Assembly: GCF_022605725.1 (NCBI RefSeq)
Contig: NC_065546.1
Coordinates: 19,030,227-19,094,226, forward strand
From: Anthonomus grandis grandis
Taxonomy: Eukaryota > Arthropoda > Insecta > Coleoptera > Curculionidae
Length of the DNA stretch: 64,000 nucleotides
Direction of reading: 5' to 3'
The translations under genes were made by a program, and so were the position numbers. Below the pieces are notes generated by a model, which saw only the letters and a list, made by a program, of their open reading frames with translations, ran no database searches and had not been told where the DNA came from. Below, piece after piece: positions 34,280 to 45,739 of this stretch (positions are counted from its first letter, which is position 1; each line of letters begins with the position of its first letter).

Positions 34280-34930
34280 AAGAAATCAGATGAGATAACA
34301 TGATCTTTCAGGGCCAGATGTACCAGACCAGGCCTTTGTATCATCTTGACCATTTGATGGTTTCGATCTAATTCATTGTAATTTGATTAACCGCCTAAGG
34401 GAGACTAAAGTTTCAGTGAAAGACGGAAGGCTAATTGCGGCCGAGATAAATAATATTTTGCGGAGTCAACAAATTTACTAATTTCATCTTCAAAAAGTAC
34501 AGGTCTTTTACCCGACGATCCCGAGGCAAGATTTGCTTTTTGTAGATGGTTATGTGAAATAAATAATAGATAAAATGATAGATAAATAATAGAAATGTGG
34601 ATTTTATAAGGGCGATTCTGTTTACTGACGAAGCCACGTTGACGAAAAACGGCATGATAAGTATCTATGCTGAAGAGGATCCTAGGGCCATAGTTGAGAT
34701 ACATCATTAAGTAAATTTTAAAGTGAACGTTTTTGATAGCTTTCTTTTAGGATCTGTCATTTTACCAGATAATTCGAATGGTGATTCATTTCTGTTGTTT
34801 CTACAAGAAATACTGCTTGATTTGCGTGATGATTAACCTCTTAATTTAAGACAAAATTTTTGGTTTTAACTCGACGGTGCTTCAGCTCATTTTGCTATAA
34901 ATGTTAGGAACTATCAAGTATTATTATATA
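34280..34930 (+). pseudogene. IS630-like transposase fragment
   Basis: Across frames the plus strand reads PDDPEARFAFCRWLCEINN, ILFTDEATLTKNGMISIY (first Asp block), EDPRAIVEIHH, GSVILPDNSNGDSFLLFLQE and FWF-LDGASAHFAINVRNY (second Asp block). It ends before the PNRW..RRG block. It belongs to a subfamily different from the 29.8 and 47.5 kb copies. Confidence 0.75.
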
Positions 34931-36245
34931 CATCAATTTTAAAATTAAGATATCTAATAAACGGATTCTCAGGCCGACATTTACTAAGAATACTTTTTTA
35001 CAAAATTTTTACAAAAACATAATTAAAATTTTTTACTAGAAATTTGTTATACAAGTTTTTGGGGTACAAAAAAGTTTTGGTATTTTTAACACATGCAATA
35101 TACCGCAGTTGGCGCCCTCTGCAAGGTATAGCGAATCCGTGAAACGGATTTCAATTTCTCGTTCCAAAAAACCCCCTCACACCAAATTTTAATTTAATAT
35201 CTTATGAAACACTCGACTTGCTTCAAAAAAACGATTTTATATTTCTTATTTTGACGCTCTGTATATTGAATACCAAGCGCCCAATTAAAAAATGGCATCA
35301 CGAAAGTCGCATTATTTTGGTCTACCCTATATGTTGCCGGCGGATTGGCCTCCTTTTTCCGGATATCAAGCAACTATGGTTCGCCTGTATAAAATTTTTC
35401 TTTTTAAATATTTTCTTTTCAAGGAGCGATATTTTGATAGTAATTTGTCAAGTTATACCACAAACAATTAAATTTGATCTGGGGAAAAAAATAACATAGA
35501 TAAATAAAAATAAATAAATAGTCATATATTTTCAACAGGTAAGTCACCCAATTACAGGAAATACAAGAATAGATAAGTAATATATATAACAAAATTTTAT
35601 TAATCCAACCCTATTTATTAATATTTTATATAAATATAAGTTAATCTTACAAAAAAGATTATAATTATAATAATCACAATAACACATTAAGAATATCAGT
35701 CACAATAAGAAATTGATTTTTAAATAAGATTAATTTTGTGTACTTCTTTATTTTTATATAATATATTTTTTTTATTTATTCATAAAAATTGAAGTATTTT
35801 TTAATACAAGACACTATAAAAACATTGAATTGAATTATAAATAAACCTAGTACCATAAATCATAAAATAAGTCATATAATCATTATTTATTTACCATAAA
35901 TTTTCTTTTTGTAATTTTTGAGATATCAATAATTATTTGTATACTATGTTGTGAACAGTTTAGTTTATAGTGCGCACTTAAAGTAGAAATGAAAAGAGTT
36001 CGTTAATGTGCCCAATCTCACCTAATCGGACCGAATTGTTTTCGAAAAATTCGTCAATGGCTTCCACTAAGAACAAAAGTTCTGCACAGTAGTGCAGTAG
36101 TGCACACCAGCCCTTACTATCTTCAACTAAAAAAAAATATTTGAAATAATGTTGTCTTCTAGATAAGTTCTTAGTGACATACACGAAGACGTATTAGAGG
36201 AGAACGTCCGAATTTGGGCCATGTTTATATTATGGGCTACTCTAT
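34931..36245. other. AT-rich stretch, nothing recognised
   Basis: Low-complexity A+T (especially 35480-35940). No domain-bearing frame. Confidence 0.5.
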
Positions 36246-36290
36246 TATTGGCAACAACGCGCAATGATACGATGCGCGTTGTTGCCAATA
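36246..36290. repeat. 18-bp perfect hairpin
   Basis: Stem TATTGGCAACAACGCGCA-type arm at 36246-36263 pairs exactly with 36273-36290, with a 9-nt loop. GGGCC and ATGGGC motifs nearby resemble the candidate pogo terminal repeats, so it may belong to a related non-autonomous element. Confidence 0.8.
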
Positions 36291-36535
36291 GATAGCGTAG
36301 ATTAACAGTTTTGATCTGCGAACAACTCTCAAGCTTCAGCTGTCTAAACATAGTTGGCATAGAAAGGTAATCGACAGGTTGATATTATTTTGTATTTTCG
36401 TGAAAATTTCTTAGATATTAAAATTAAAAATTGGTAGGTGTGGTCTTGAAATATTACTGTTTAAGATGTACTGCTGAGTTTTGCCTAAAATTGCATTATA
36501 ATACTTTGTTTCAATGTGGACATTTTTGTTGTTAT

Positions 36536-38085
36536 GTTTGGAATATGGGCCACTTAACTGTCTGAAATATGAGCCAGGCCCATATTTAGACCATATTTAG
36601 TATAGACTTGAAAATGGCACGATTTTTTTTTTTTAGGTAAAAATGCCCCGAACAAATGAAAATTACGTTTAAAAAAAATGAGAAGGCAGTGGAATACCAG
36701 TGATATGACGAAAGCTATAACTGCTGTTAAAAAAAATTTATTAACTTGTAGACAGGCAGCAAAAACATTTTGTGTACCAAGATCTACTTTACAAAGGCTT
36801 TCTAAAGTCGACGAAGATCCTGACCGCATAACTGCAACTACCCTTGGAAGAAAAACAGTTTTAGATAGTCAACTGAAGAAGGAGCTTGTTGATAACATTC
36901 TCGCAATGGAGGCAAAATTTTATGGTCGCACTAGACGAGACATTTGAATTATAGCGTACAATTGAGTTGAAAAAAATGGTAAGAATAGCCCTTTTAGGAA
37001 TGAAATAGCAGGAGAAAGCTGGCTTAATGGATTTTTACGTCGCCATAAGAAAATACTTTTCCTAAGAAAGTCAACTGGAACGTCTATTGTTTGAATTTGG
37101 AGCAGGAATACAATAAATACAAGTTTCCACTGCGCAGAATATTTCATGTGGATGAGACAGGCCAGTCAATACTGCAAAGTAAGATCCCTATTGTAATTGG
37201 TCGAAAAGGTAAATGACAGATAGCTGTCATCACTTTAGCAGAACGATGATTACTTGTGACGTTCGTTGCGTGTATGAGTGCTGGTGGACAATTTGTACCA
37301 CCAATGTTAATTTTTCCCAGGAAAAATAAAAATGATTAGTTAATTCGCGGAGCTTCCCCGGGGACAATTTATGACGTACATCCCAGTGGATGGATTTATC
37401 AAAATCTCTTTACGAAGTGGTTTCGTCACTTTATACAATTCATTAAACCATCTGAAGATGACCCTGTTTTGTTAATACTGGATGGACATTACAGCCATAC
37501 CCGCAATTTTGAAGTTATTAGCTTAGCCAGGGAGAATCACATTTCAATATTGTCAATACCCTCTTATTCTACGCATAAATTACAGTCCTGATCGTGGAAA
37601 AAAGTCTTCTAGTCTAAAATTATAACATCTCCATACAAAAATAAGTTAGAAACTTCTATTAAAAAAGCTAAAAATGTTAGTGGAAAAAGAAAACAGAATG
37701 TGTAGGTAGAACTTTTTCCAAGGGTAAATAGAAGTCCCAGCCAAAACTTCCAAAAGGAAAAAAGATTGTTGAATCGTCTGACTATGAGAGTGAAGATGGC
37801 GAAATATCCATTCATGGTGATGAAGATAACACCATTGAAGAATTCGAAACTCCTTCTGAAAACAAAGATGCAACGTGTATTTATTGTGAAGGACTTATGT
37901 CAAGGGCGAGTCGTGAATGCGCTGTTTGATGTGTAATATGTGGTCACATAAGGCTTGTGCGAACAGAACGCGTCGAATATATTTGCGATTTTTGTAAATG
38001 AGTATTTTTATGTCTTGTTTTTTAAAAATATATATTTTATTATGATTAAATACGAGTTTTTGTTACTTTTATAGAGTGGCCCATA
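36536..38085 (+). mobile_element. Pogo-like element with candidate TIRs
   Basis: TTGGAATATGGGCCACT (near 36537) and the complement of GTGGCCCATATTTCAA (near 38070) form an inverted repeat of about 16 bp with one mismatch, flanking the transposase remnant. TA duplications could not be assigned, so the exact ends are uncertain. Confidence 0.45.
36678..38000 (+). pseudogene. Pogo/Tigger-like transposase with C-terminal zinc finger
   Basis: 36678-36947 encodes an HTH_psq-type domain (KAITAVKKNLLTCRQAAKTF...VPRSTLQRL). The DDE_1 core follows, broken by stops: FHVDETGQSILQSK (first Asp, about 37141), MSAGGQFVPPMLIFP, GWIYQNLFTKWF, LILDGHYSHT (second Asp, about 37480). The C-terminus has SSDYESEDGEISIHGDED and then CIYCEGL...CVICGH...YICDFC, a PHD-like finger seen at the end of several insect pogo-type proteins. 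At least six stops or frame changes are present. Confidence 0.8.
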
Positions 38086-38439
38086 TTTCAAGCACTTTTC
38101 ATAAATCTTAAAATTTTATACGTTTTGATTTCTGAAAATCAAACAATTCCTATTAAGTATTTATTTAAAGCCATGCTTATACCTTTAAAGTGGATGTTCC
38201 CAGTAATTAGCTTTTCAAATTACAGGTTAATTCGTCTAATATCACCATTAATATTTTCAAAAAACAAAATGGGATCCATATTCGGACCTTTTGCTACTGT
38301 TGCTACAATACAATTTTCCCGTGACATTTGACAAACGACCTGACAGTGTATTTATATATTTGACAATCTTGACATTAACAGAGAGTAGTGCACGTTTGTT
38401 GTTTTAAGGTTTTTCTCCAAATTTTTAAAGCCTTCAATT
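38086..38439. promoter_or_regulatory. Presumed UTP18 upstream region
   Basis: About 350 bp between the pogo-like remnant and the UTP18 start codon. No confident TATA box. The leader just before the ATG is AAAGCCTTCAATTATG. Confidence 0.3.
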
Positions 38440-39957
38440 ATGCCAAAACAACCACGCAAAAGAAAAATCAAGCCTTCCTCTAGTAATGAATTGGGGTCAC
38501 CCACCGACGGCCTAAATCCACCTAAAGAAAAAATCCATGTAAGGGATGATTCGGAAATGGATGAACTGTCTAGGGTTCTTTTTGGAGACTCATCGGCCTT
38601 TTTGCGGAGCTTGGAGGAGGCGGAAGAAGAAGATTGTGTAGCAGGCCCCTCAAACCACTCCCAGTCCTTACTTCATAGAGACTCTGGTGTGGAGAGCAGT
38701 AATTCTGAAGATAGTGACAATTGTAACCGCAAACCTGCTTGGTTTGATGATGATGATGAAGGTATTGAGGTTGGCGAAGCTCTTGACGCCCAAGGACGTA
38801 AGCTTCCGAGGGGAGGTTTAAACGAACGCGACAAAAAATACTCAAATCTTTTAAAGCATAAATTTGAGTCAGTTGTGGGATGTCCCAGTTGGGCTAAGTT
38901 AAAAAGACCCAGAACAGAATCTGCAGGCTCTGATGAAGAAATTTTGAGGACAGTAGGGTTTGTCACAAAAGCCCCTCAAACCTCTTTATTATCTGGTTCA
39001 TTAGAGTTCAAAAAAGTTAAAGATTTAAATTGTGAAACTTACAATGAAGGACCATTTATCAATGCAGTTGAGTTTCATCCATCATCAAGTGTGGGACTTG
39101 TTGCTGGGAATCAAGGTATTGCTAGTCTTTTTGCTGTTGATGGCAAGAAAAATAACAAGTTGCACAGTGTTGTTTTTCAAAACTTCCCTATATTATGTGC
39201 TAAGTTCATAAGAAGTGGCAATGAAGTAATATTGGGCTCTCGCCAAAAACACATTTTTAGCTATGACCTTTTAGCAGCTAAACCAACAAGATACAATCTC
39301 CCTCCTTCAATGACACAATGCAAAAAGTTTGTTGTTTCACCAGATACTCAATTTTTCGCTGCAGCTGGCAAGTGGGGAGAAGTACACATTCTCTCATCCA
39401 TATCTAAAGAAAAAATAGCTACTCTTAAACAAGACAGTGAAGTTACCAGTTTAGAATTTAATTATGATGGAAGTATGCTATTTGGGCATTCAGATACAGG
39501 AGAAGTAACTGTGTGGAACATGAAAACCAGAAAAGTACAACATAAGTTTATGGATGAAGGATGTTTACAAGGTACAACTCTTGCTGCATCTTCATCAAAC
39601 CAATTTTTAGCATGTGGTTCAGCTCAAGGAGTGGTAAATCTGTATGCCATGGAAGATGTTTTACATAATAAAGTACCCAAACCAAGAAAAACTATTATGA
39701 ACCTCACCACAGCAATAACAAATTTAAAATTCAACTCGACTAGTGAGCTGTTGGCATTGTCATCAACTGAAATTAAAAATTCCATAAAACTATTGCATTT
39801 AGGAAGTAGTACTGTATTTAGCAATTTTCCACCTTTTGATAGTAAACTAGGAAATATAAATTGTGTAAATTTTACACCAGGAAGTGGCTTCTTAGCTTTA
39901 GCAAATAGGAAAAGCATTGTGTCACTGTTTAGGCTTAAGCACTTTAAAAATTATTAA
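38440..39957 (+). CDS. UTP18: UTP18, U3 snoRNA-associated WD-repeat protein
   Basis: 505 aa, single exon, intact. The N-terminal about 190 residues are charged and acidic with a basic start (PKQPRKRKIKPSS), matching the SSU-processome-binding tail of UTP18. A seven-bladed beta-propeller follows: ...VEFHPSSSVGLVAG, LGSRQKHIFSYDL, VVSPDTQFFAAAGKWGEVHI, LEFNYDGSMLFGHSDTGEVT, LACGSAQGVVNLY, VNFTPGSGFLALANRKSIVS. Length is close to the human protein (about 556 aa). In the family UTP18 acts in the nucleolus in early 18S rRNA processing and links the exosome to pre-rRNA. ATG 38440 is the first in frame. A polyadenylation signal AATAAA lies at 40062-40067. It is the only clearly intact long open frame in the window. 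Confidence 0.95.
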   Translation: MPKQPRKRKIKPSSSNELGSPTDGLNPPKEKIHVRDDSEMDELSRVLFGDSSAFLRSLEEAEEEDCVAGPSNHSQSLLHRDSGVESSNSEDSDNCNRKPAWFDDDDEGIEVGEALDAQGRKLPRGGLNERDKKYSNLLKHKFESVVGCPSWAKLKRPRTESAGSDEEILRTVGFVTKAPQTSLLSGSLEFKKVKDLNCETYNEGPFINAVEFHPSSSVGLVAGNQGIASLFAVDGKKNNKLHSVVFQNFPILCAKFIRSGNEVILGSRQKHIFSYDLLAAKPTRYNLPPSMTQCKKFVVSPDTQFFAAAGKWGEVHILSSISKEKIATLKQDSEVTSLEFNYDGSMLFGHSDTGEVTVWNMKTRKVQHKFMDEGCLQGTTLAASSSNQFLACGSAQGVVNLYAMEDVLHNKVPKPRKTIMNLTTAITNLKFNSTSELLALSSTEIKNSIKLLHLGSSTVFSNFPPFDSKLGNINCVNFTPGSGFLALANRKSIVSLFRLKHFKNY

Positions 39958-40061
39958 TGCAATTTGTTGTACTTAATATGTTTATTTGTTACATAACATT
40001 CACTATGTATCATTTCGATGTAGGTATAACTATCCCTTAATATATTCCTAGATGTTAGTCA

Positions 40062-40067
40062 AATAAA
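40062..40067 (+). terminator. UTP18 polyadenylation signal
   Basis: AATAAA about 105 nt after the UTP18 stop codon, the first canonical hexamer downstream. Confidence 0.6.
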
Positions 40068-40714
40068 TTTAAGAAATGTAATTAATTAATAATTTTTTAT
40101 TTGCATGAGCTTTTGCCTTTATTAACTCTGATAATTCCACTTCTGGTATGTAAATAAGATACTGTAAGTATTTTGAAAACAAACAAAAAGCTCCTAACAT
40201 TTCATTTATTTTTGATTTTGAAGAAAGGGAAGTAAAAATAGCATTTGGTTATTTTGATTTTTTTATAATTTCAGTTAGCTTAAAAAATAACTTTGATCAA
40301 TAAAAACTCAAAATTACAATAATTTAGAGTAAGTTTTATTTGTTATTGCACCTTCAAATTTTAAAAACTAGTATTACAAATTCGTATTAGTAAAACTATA
40401 TAAATCATTTTTTGTAATAATTATCACAAATTATACATAACTGTAGGGATATTATTTGTAGTATAGTTGAATAAAGGGGATGCTTAAAAAAATTCTAGAC
40501 TAAACTTTTATTTGTGCTGTAGCTTATTCACTGAAAGAGATTTTTAAATCAAATTTAGTGACTAGATTTCTTACTGTTTGCTTGCAATATGAATTTTCTA
40601 AACTTTTTACATAAGATATTTGTAATCTAAAATATTATTCGATCACACACAGTTCTTGCTATTACTATGCTATTTAACTATACTATCAATTACTACTATA
40701 TTGTTCTGTAGGTA
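40068..40714. other. AT-rich intergenic stretch
   Basis: No frames or repeats recognised between the UTP18 3' end and the LINE remnant. Confidence 0.5.
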
Positions 40715-41100
40715 GGGAGTTCCGTTGTGAGGCCGCCCATGATGCCGAAGTCGCCAAAGCAGTAACAGAGGAAGTCGCATCCAAGGATGCGGAAATTAAT
40801 TTTTTTAAATCGCAAGAAGCTTGCAAAGCAGAACAAAAAGAGCTTCAGAGAAAAATTGATGCTCTAGAGAAATTAGAGTCCCAAAAATATCTACAGAATG
40901 GCGGGAAAAAATGCTCTGACGTCATTGGATTGAAACGAATACCTCAAACGCGAGCTCGATATATCCAAGAAATTAATACAAACCTTGGAATATACCGTTG
41001 ATCTACAGAAGTCGTAATATCGGCGTATGAAGGAAATTCGACGATGCCGATAAGGAAATCCAGCATAACCTAAAAGGTAAACAAAACCAATGCCCTCTTC
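40715..41100 (+). pseudogene. Possible LINE ORF1 remnant (coiled coil)
   Basis: The frame reads EVAKAVTEEVASKDAEINFF...EQKELQRKIDALEKLES, a heptad-rich segment followed by RYIQEINTNLGIYR, similar in layout to the coiled-coil plus RRM region of CR1/Jockey ORF1 proteins. It lies 5' of and collinear with the endonuclease/RT pieces at 41.4-42.8 kb, which supports the reading. Confidence 0.4.
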
Positions 41101-41419
41101 CCCCAAATTCCACCACTGTAAATCCGTCAATCCAGCTGTCAACGTCAACAGTGTCTACACCAACGTCGACGTTGAAAAACTTAAGCCAAGCACCCATGGC
41201 AAACGACACAGCGGAACGACGAAATACGCCGTACAGCAGTGTTACGAATAACTGTTGGGGTCAGAGTCGCTGAAAGTAGTTCAAATGCTTCATGCTCTTT
41301 CTACGATGTCTATATTTGGGAGGAAAGACATGGAATATGGGGGCTCTTGTGTGCTAACCAGCAAGCAGATTGAAGCAGTGGAGGAGACTTAAATAGTCTG
41401 CAGAAGTGTCGAGGGGACA

Positions 41420-42790
41420 GTTGAGAATTCAGCAGCAGTTTTACGTATAGAAAAAATAGTCGTAATTTGATTGTATAGGCCTCCGTGCACAAATTCAGAA
41501 AAAATTGAAAAGAATAATCTATAAACGATATTTTAAATTATATAAATAATAAATATTGCCATTATAAAATTATTATCTGTGGGGACTTCAATGTTGATCT
41601 ATTGACCAGCTCAACAAAGGAACGGCAACTTGATGATCTAATGAAAAGTTATAATTTCTCACAAAAAATATCACAGCCCACGAGAATAACAAACAACACT
41701 GCAACATTTTTGGACCATATTTACGTAAATTTTAATAATTCATTATTAGGTGAAATAAAATCAACTGATCACGAGGGACAGATTCTATACAAGTCTCCGA
41801 GCTGAGGCCTGCCCCCTCAGAGGCGAGGGTAAAAAAGAAAGTGTACTCAGATTCAAAAACTAAAAGTTTCAAAGAATTGTTAATGAAAGAAGATGGGTGT
41901 TATGTATTCAATTCCACAGAGGTTAACACTGGGTATGGTGTCTTTAAGGATACTTTTCTAAGAGTTTTAAATATAATATTTCCTTTGAAAAACTTTAGAT
42001 TTTGGATCTCAAATGGAATAAAAGTCTTTTCAAAAACAAAAAGATTGCTATTTAAGAAGAAAAACAGGTCTGAACTTGACTTAAAAAAATATAAAAAATA
42101 TGTTTGTGTTTACAAAAATGTTTTGGTACAGGCAAAAAGATATTATTTAAATTACTATATAACACATTTAAAAAATCCCTCTAAAGCTATTTGGGATGTT
42201 GTAAAAAAATTCACAGGGCAGGTAGCAAAAAACAAAATGTCTTATTGAAAATATTAAGAGAGGTAAAAGTAATTTAGAGATTTTAGATGAAATAAACAAT
42301 TATTACATAACAAGTCGTTTAGACCTTCAAATAAATCGGGACAAGGCTTTAAAACAAGTCTAAGGAAAGAATAAGAATATATATAAAGTAAGAATAAGGC
42401 TTTAAGTGTAGAAAATTCACTGAAGTCCTTATTTTTTTACCCAACATGTCTAAATGACATAATTTCAATAATACATGACCTAATAAGTAAACAACCAGTT
42501 GGAAGAGATGAGATTCCTGTGCATTTAATAAAATCAGTTACCGCAGAAATTGCACACCCACTCAGCTTTTTAGTGAATCTCAGCATAGAAATCGGGACTT
42601 TTCCAACTAATCTTAAAATTGCAAAAATAATACCAATTAGACCCGTTTCTTTGTTAAACAATTTTAGTAAAGTTTTTGAAAAAGTTATATATGAGCGATT
42701 ACTAAGTTTCTTTGAAACAGAAAACTTGATCTTAGATTTTAAAAGCTTAGCAGAGCGCTTTTGGCGTATGAGCCATCATCAGTGCTAATT
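41420..42790 (+). pseudogene. LINE ORF2 remnant (endonuclease and early RT)
   Basis: Endonuclease end: IVLI-YRPPCTN (about 41475), ICGDFNVDLLTSSTKERQ (about 41580), RITNNTATFLDHIYV. The linker (41841-42248) has KNPSKAIWDVVKKFTG. The RT start: KQPVGRDEIPVHLIKS, HPLSFLVNLSIEIGTFP and RPVSLLNNFSKVFEKVIYER, where an in-frame deletion fuses AKIIPI to RPVSLL. The copy stops near 42770 before the catalytic ADD. CR1/Jockey group. Confidence 0.75.
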
Positions 42791-42911
42791 GTCAGTTAAT
42801 CGCAGAAGTTTACCATAGTGGGAACACATTTGATATAATTAAAATTGTACGTAAAATTTAGACTCACTTAAGACTATAGATTAAGTAAAGTAAGACTTAA
42901 GACCCTGTTTA

Positions 42912-44134
42912 GTGTTATACCTGTATAGTGGTCGGAATAAGAAGTCACACGTATATAAAATAATGATTGAAAAATACAAGAAAATTGATAATATTCACCG
43001 TGAAGATGATCTCTACAAACCGCCATTATGGTACTTTGATTTGCTTGATTTTCTGACCAAGATCAAACATGACAAACGACAAATAATATCGATAATGAGG
43101 GACAACAAGAGGAAAGTAATATATATTTATTAATAATAGAAGTAAATTCTATAAGCATTCAACTCTCTTTTTATAACATGTAATACAAACTATGACCTAC
43201 TGAAAAACTAAATTATGACTGACCCTCATTGGTAAAATAGCCACAGAACTTGTCTCTATTTTAGCATTATTTAAAATTTGGCCCCTTCTTCCTCTTTAAA
43301 GGTCATGCATTAAATTAGAATCACACCTGTCTCCTAAATCAAGAGACTAATCTGCAGGAATATTTTCTCTATCCATACTTTCTGGAGGTGTGTAATTTTG
43401 TGGAGATTCTTGGCGAAGAAAATTATGTAATGCGCAACATGTTAAAACAACCTTGTCAATGTTTTCCATTTTCAAATCTATAGCAGTGTGGATAACTCGC
43501 AAACGGGACGCTGAAATGTCGAAATTATTTTCAATAGTACGTCGGGCTCTGAATAAACCGATAGTTAAAAATTCTTCATTTTCTAGTAACTGTTTCCCTG
43601 CTATATGGCTTGATAAGCTCTGGATGCATTTTTGCAATTTCTTTAGAATTAGCATAGATACTGGATATTGACTAGCTTTTCATAAAATATAATATTAGCA
43701 ATTACTCCACTATTAGAGATTCTACCATTTGTGCCAATATCGCAGTAGATAAACTCACAATTCGCATTAGTTATTGCCAAAAGAACTATGCTATGCGTCT
43801 TAAAATAATAAGATCTGCTTCCCTTGGGTCGAACAATTCTGATATGCTTGCCATCAATACTGCCATCGATGTTTTTTTTTCCATTTTGTTTCAAAGTCGA
43901 CTGCTATTTGTAACCACTCCTGTTCGTTCTATGGAATTTAAAACAAAAGAAATTACATTACTTACCTCTCTCTTAACTTTAAAGTAGGTAACTAATAAAT
44001 ACAAGTTCTTATCATTTAATTAAATTTAGCAACAAAATTTAAAAAAATGGAACTATTATTAACTACTACCGGATTATTGTTATATGATAGCACCTCACCT
44101 TAAGTTTTGTTCATCACTTCACAATTTACCTAAG

Positions 44135-44167
<33 letters not shown>

Positions 44168-44696
44168 TAAATTAGTTAATGGATTTTGGATTTGCATCAA
44201 ACATGCTTCATTTTTTTATATACATGTATATTTTCTTTGCGTTGTATTTTTATTTTTCTTATAAAATTATCACGTTACAATCATTTATAAGTCGCAAAAA
44301 TAAGTCGCTCTTAAATAATAATAAAATAATATAGCCGTTAAAATAAGTAAAAAATTTGAATTATTGCAGGAAGGTTCACATGACCGGTTTGAAAAATATA
44401 TCGCTGATTTATTTCGAGCAGTACATCCTGATCAACTTAAGTTTGTAATGAAATTTATCTCTGATGTTTTATTTAAGGCAGATGTATTATCCTTAAATAG
44501 ATGTTTCAATATTATAACTAACGAAGAACACCCGCTTCCTCAACAGTCTCAACGAGAAATCAGAAATACTTTAACCATCAATATGCCCCTCATTGTGTCA
44601 CCAATACTGAACCAACTGGATAAATTCCAAGTCAAGGTATTCCGGATTGGAAATTGGCCAAAAACAGCGTGCCCAACAGCTACAAATAATTCATAA
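42912..44696 (+). pseudogene. MADF/BESS accessory gene of element 2 (5' truncated)
   Basis: Exon 1 (to 43115) encodes the C-terminal half of a MADF domain: DDLYKPPLWYFDLLDFL. Donor GTAATA at 43116; acceptor TTATTGCAG ends 44369. The phase 0 junction continues with EGSHDRFEKYIADLF and MKFISDVLFKADVLSL, like the C-terminal BESS/dimerisation part of Harbinger-associated MADF proteins. The 1254-bp intron contains the antisense transposase exons. The N-terminal MADF half is missing. Confidence 0.6.
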
Positions 44697-45574
44697 TAAA
44701 ACCACACCGGAGGAACCTGCTAGCACAAATTTTACTTTCTCCAATATTGAACAGAATCCGTACTTCACATCATTCCATCACTAGCAGCACATACCATAAA
44801 GGGGCATCTTTTCATTAGCTAGGAAATTTTCACAACAAACAAACAAAGAAGAACATCATCACTCACTACTTGAGATTGACCAGACAGATCAGACGACCGA
44901 ACCCTACTTTCAGGAAAGGACACAAATTCTAATCCCAAAAATCTTGTTCAGTATGTTTTGAATTTTAAATCCAATGAGAGTATTTAAAGAAATAAGAAAC
45001 GTGGTATAACCAAAATAATAAAAGCAAAAACTAAATTAATAACAGGTAGTGTTTATTTATGTATTTATTATAGAAGACGTTTTTTATTTTTTTACTTCTT
45101 CAATAATAATTATTTAGTTCATTTCTAATAGAAATATTTTTTAAAAGTCACCTTTAGGTAGTCTTTCTTTAAAATCCTGTAGATAGCGTCACAAGTTTAC
45201 GGTATTATTTCTCTCAGTGATTGCTTGGACATGATGGTGGTGAAGTTCTAAATCTTTGTAGCTTCTTCCTATTGAAAGAAATCTTAAAGAGGCACTAAGT
45301 CTCTCATGAGCTGTCATGGCTTTTCCCATGTATGTGTTTTGCCTTTTAATGTAAGGAGTAACAGATTTTAAAAAATGGTTGTAAGTTTCAGTGTCCATCG
45401 TCAAGTAATTACGCCAATCATCTGGTTCAAGTTCACGTAATAATCTGACATGAGAAAATGTCTGTCTTTTTAACAGCCTTTCCCTCGATTGTTTTAATAT
45501 TCGATTTTTTCGTTTATTTGTGCTTTTTATTGCAATGCAAATAGCATAGAGCGACGAAAGGAGCCTTCTTCCAT
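43347..45574 (-). pseudogene. Harbinger transposase, element 2
   Basis: N-terminal exon 45574-45189: LLRELEPDDWRNYLTMD, FLKSVTPYIKRQNTYM and ERLSASLRFLSIGRSYKDLE (HTH-like domain), with a frameshift just after the start. The next exons are 1.2 kb away: YFKVKRE, a short intron (donor GTAAGTAATG, acceptor TTCCATAG), NEQEWLQIAVDFETKW, then GSIDGKHIRIVRP (first Asp) and CDIGTNGRISNSG. The block with the second Asp is deleted or unreadable, followed by FRARRTIENNFDISASRLRV (Glu) and CCALHNFLRQES. Inactive. Confidence 0.8.
44141..44167 (+). repeat. (TTA)n microsatellite
   Basis: About nine TTA units in the intron between the MADF and BESS exons of element 2. Confidence 0.85.
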
Positions 45575-45739
45575 AACGAAAAACGTCGCGAAACTGTGAA
45601 ATTTAACCGATAACTTGGATACGTGTGGCCGCTCTTCTTTGGTACTACGCCCTTCTTATCGAACGATTTGGATGAACGTTTTATCGTTTGGTGAGACGTT
45701 GTGTCTGGACCGCCCTTAATATTACGCCCAATTTTTTCC

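Larger units (their letters stand above)
42840..45715. mobile_element. PIF/Harbinger element 2 (left end lost)
   Basis: The right end reads, on the minus strand, GGGCGGTCCAGACACAACG, a typical Harbinger-type terminus, ending at 45715 and followed by TTA. No matching left terminus is seen; the LINE remnant ends close to the truncated MADF exon. The inner order is MADF exon (+) 42912-43115, transposase C-terminal exons (-) about 43987-43347, BESS exon (+) 44370-44696, transposase N-terminal exon (-) 45574-45189. The two genes interdigitate as in element 3. Confidence 0.7.

Noticed and set aside
34405..34707. Minus-strand 100-codon frame
   Set aside because: Lies opposite the IS630-like transposase pieces, which match the plus strand; shadow.
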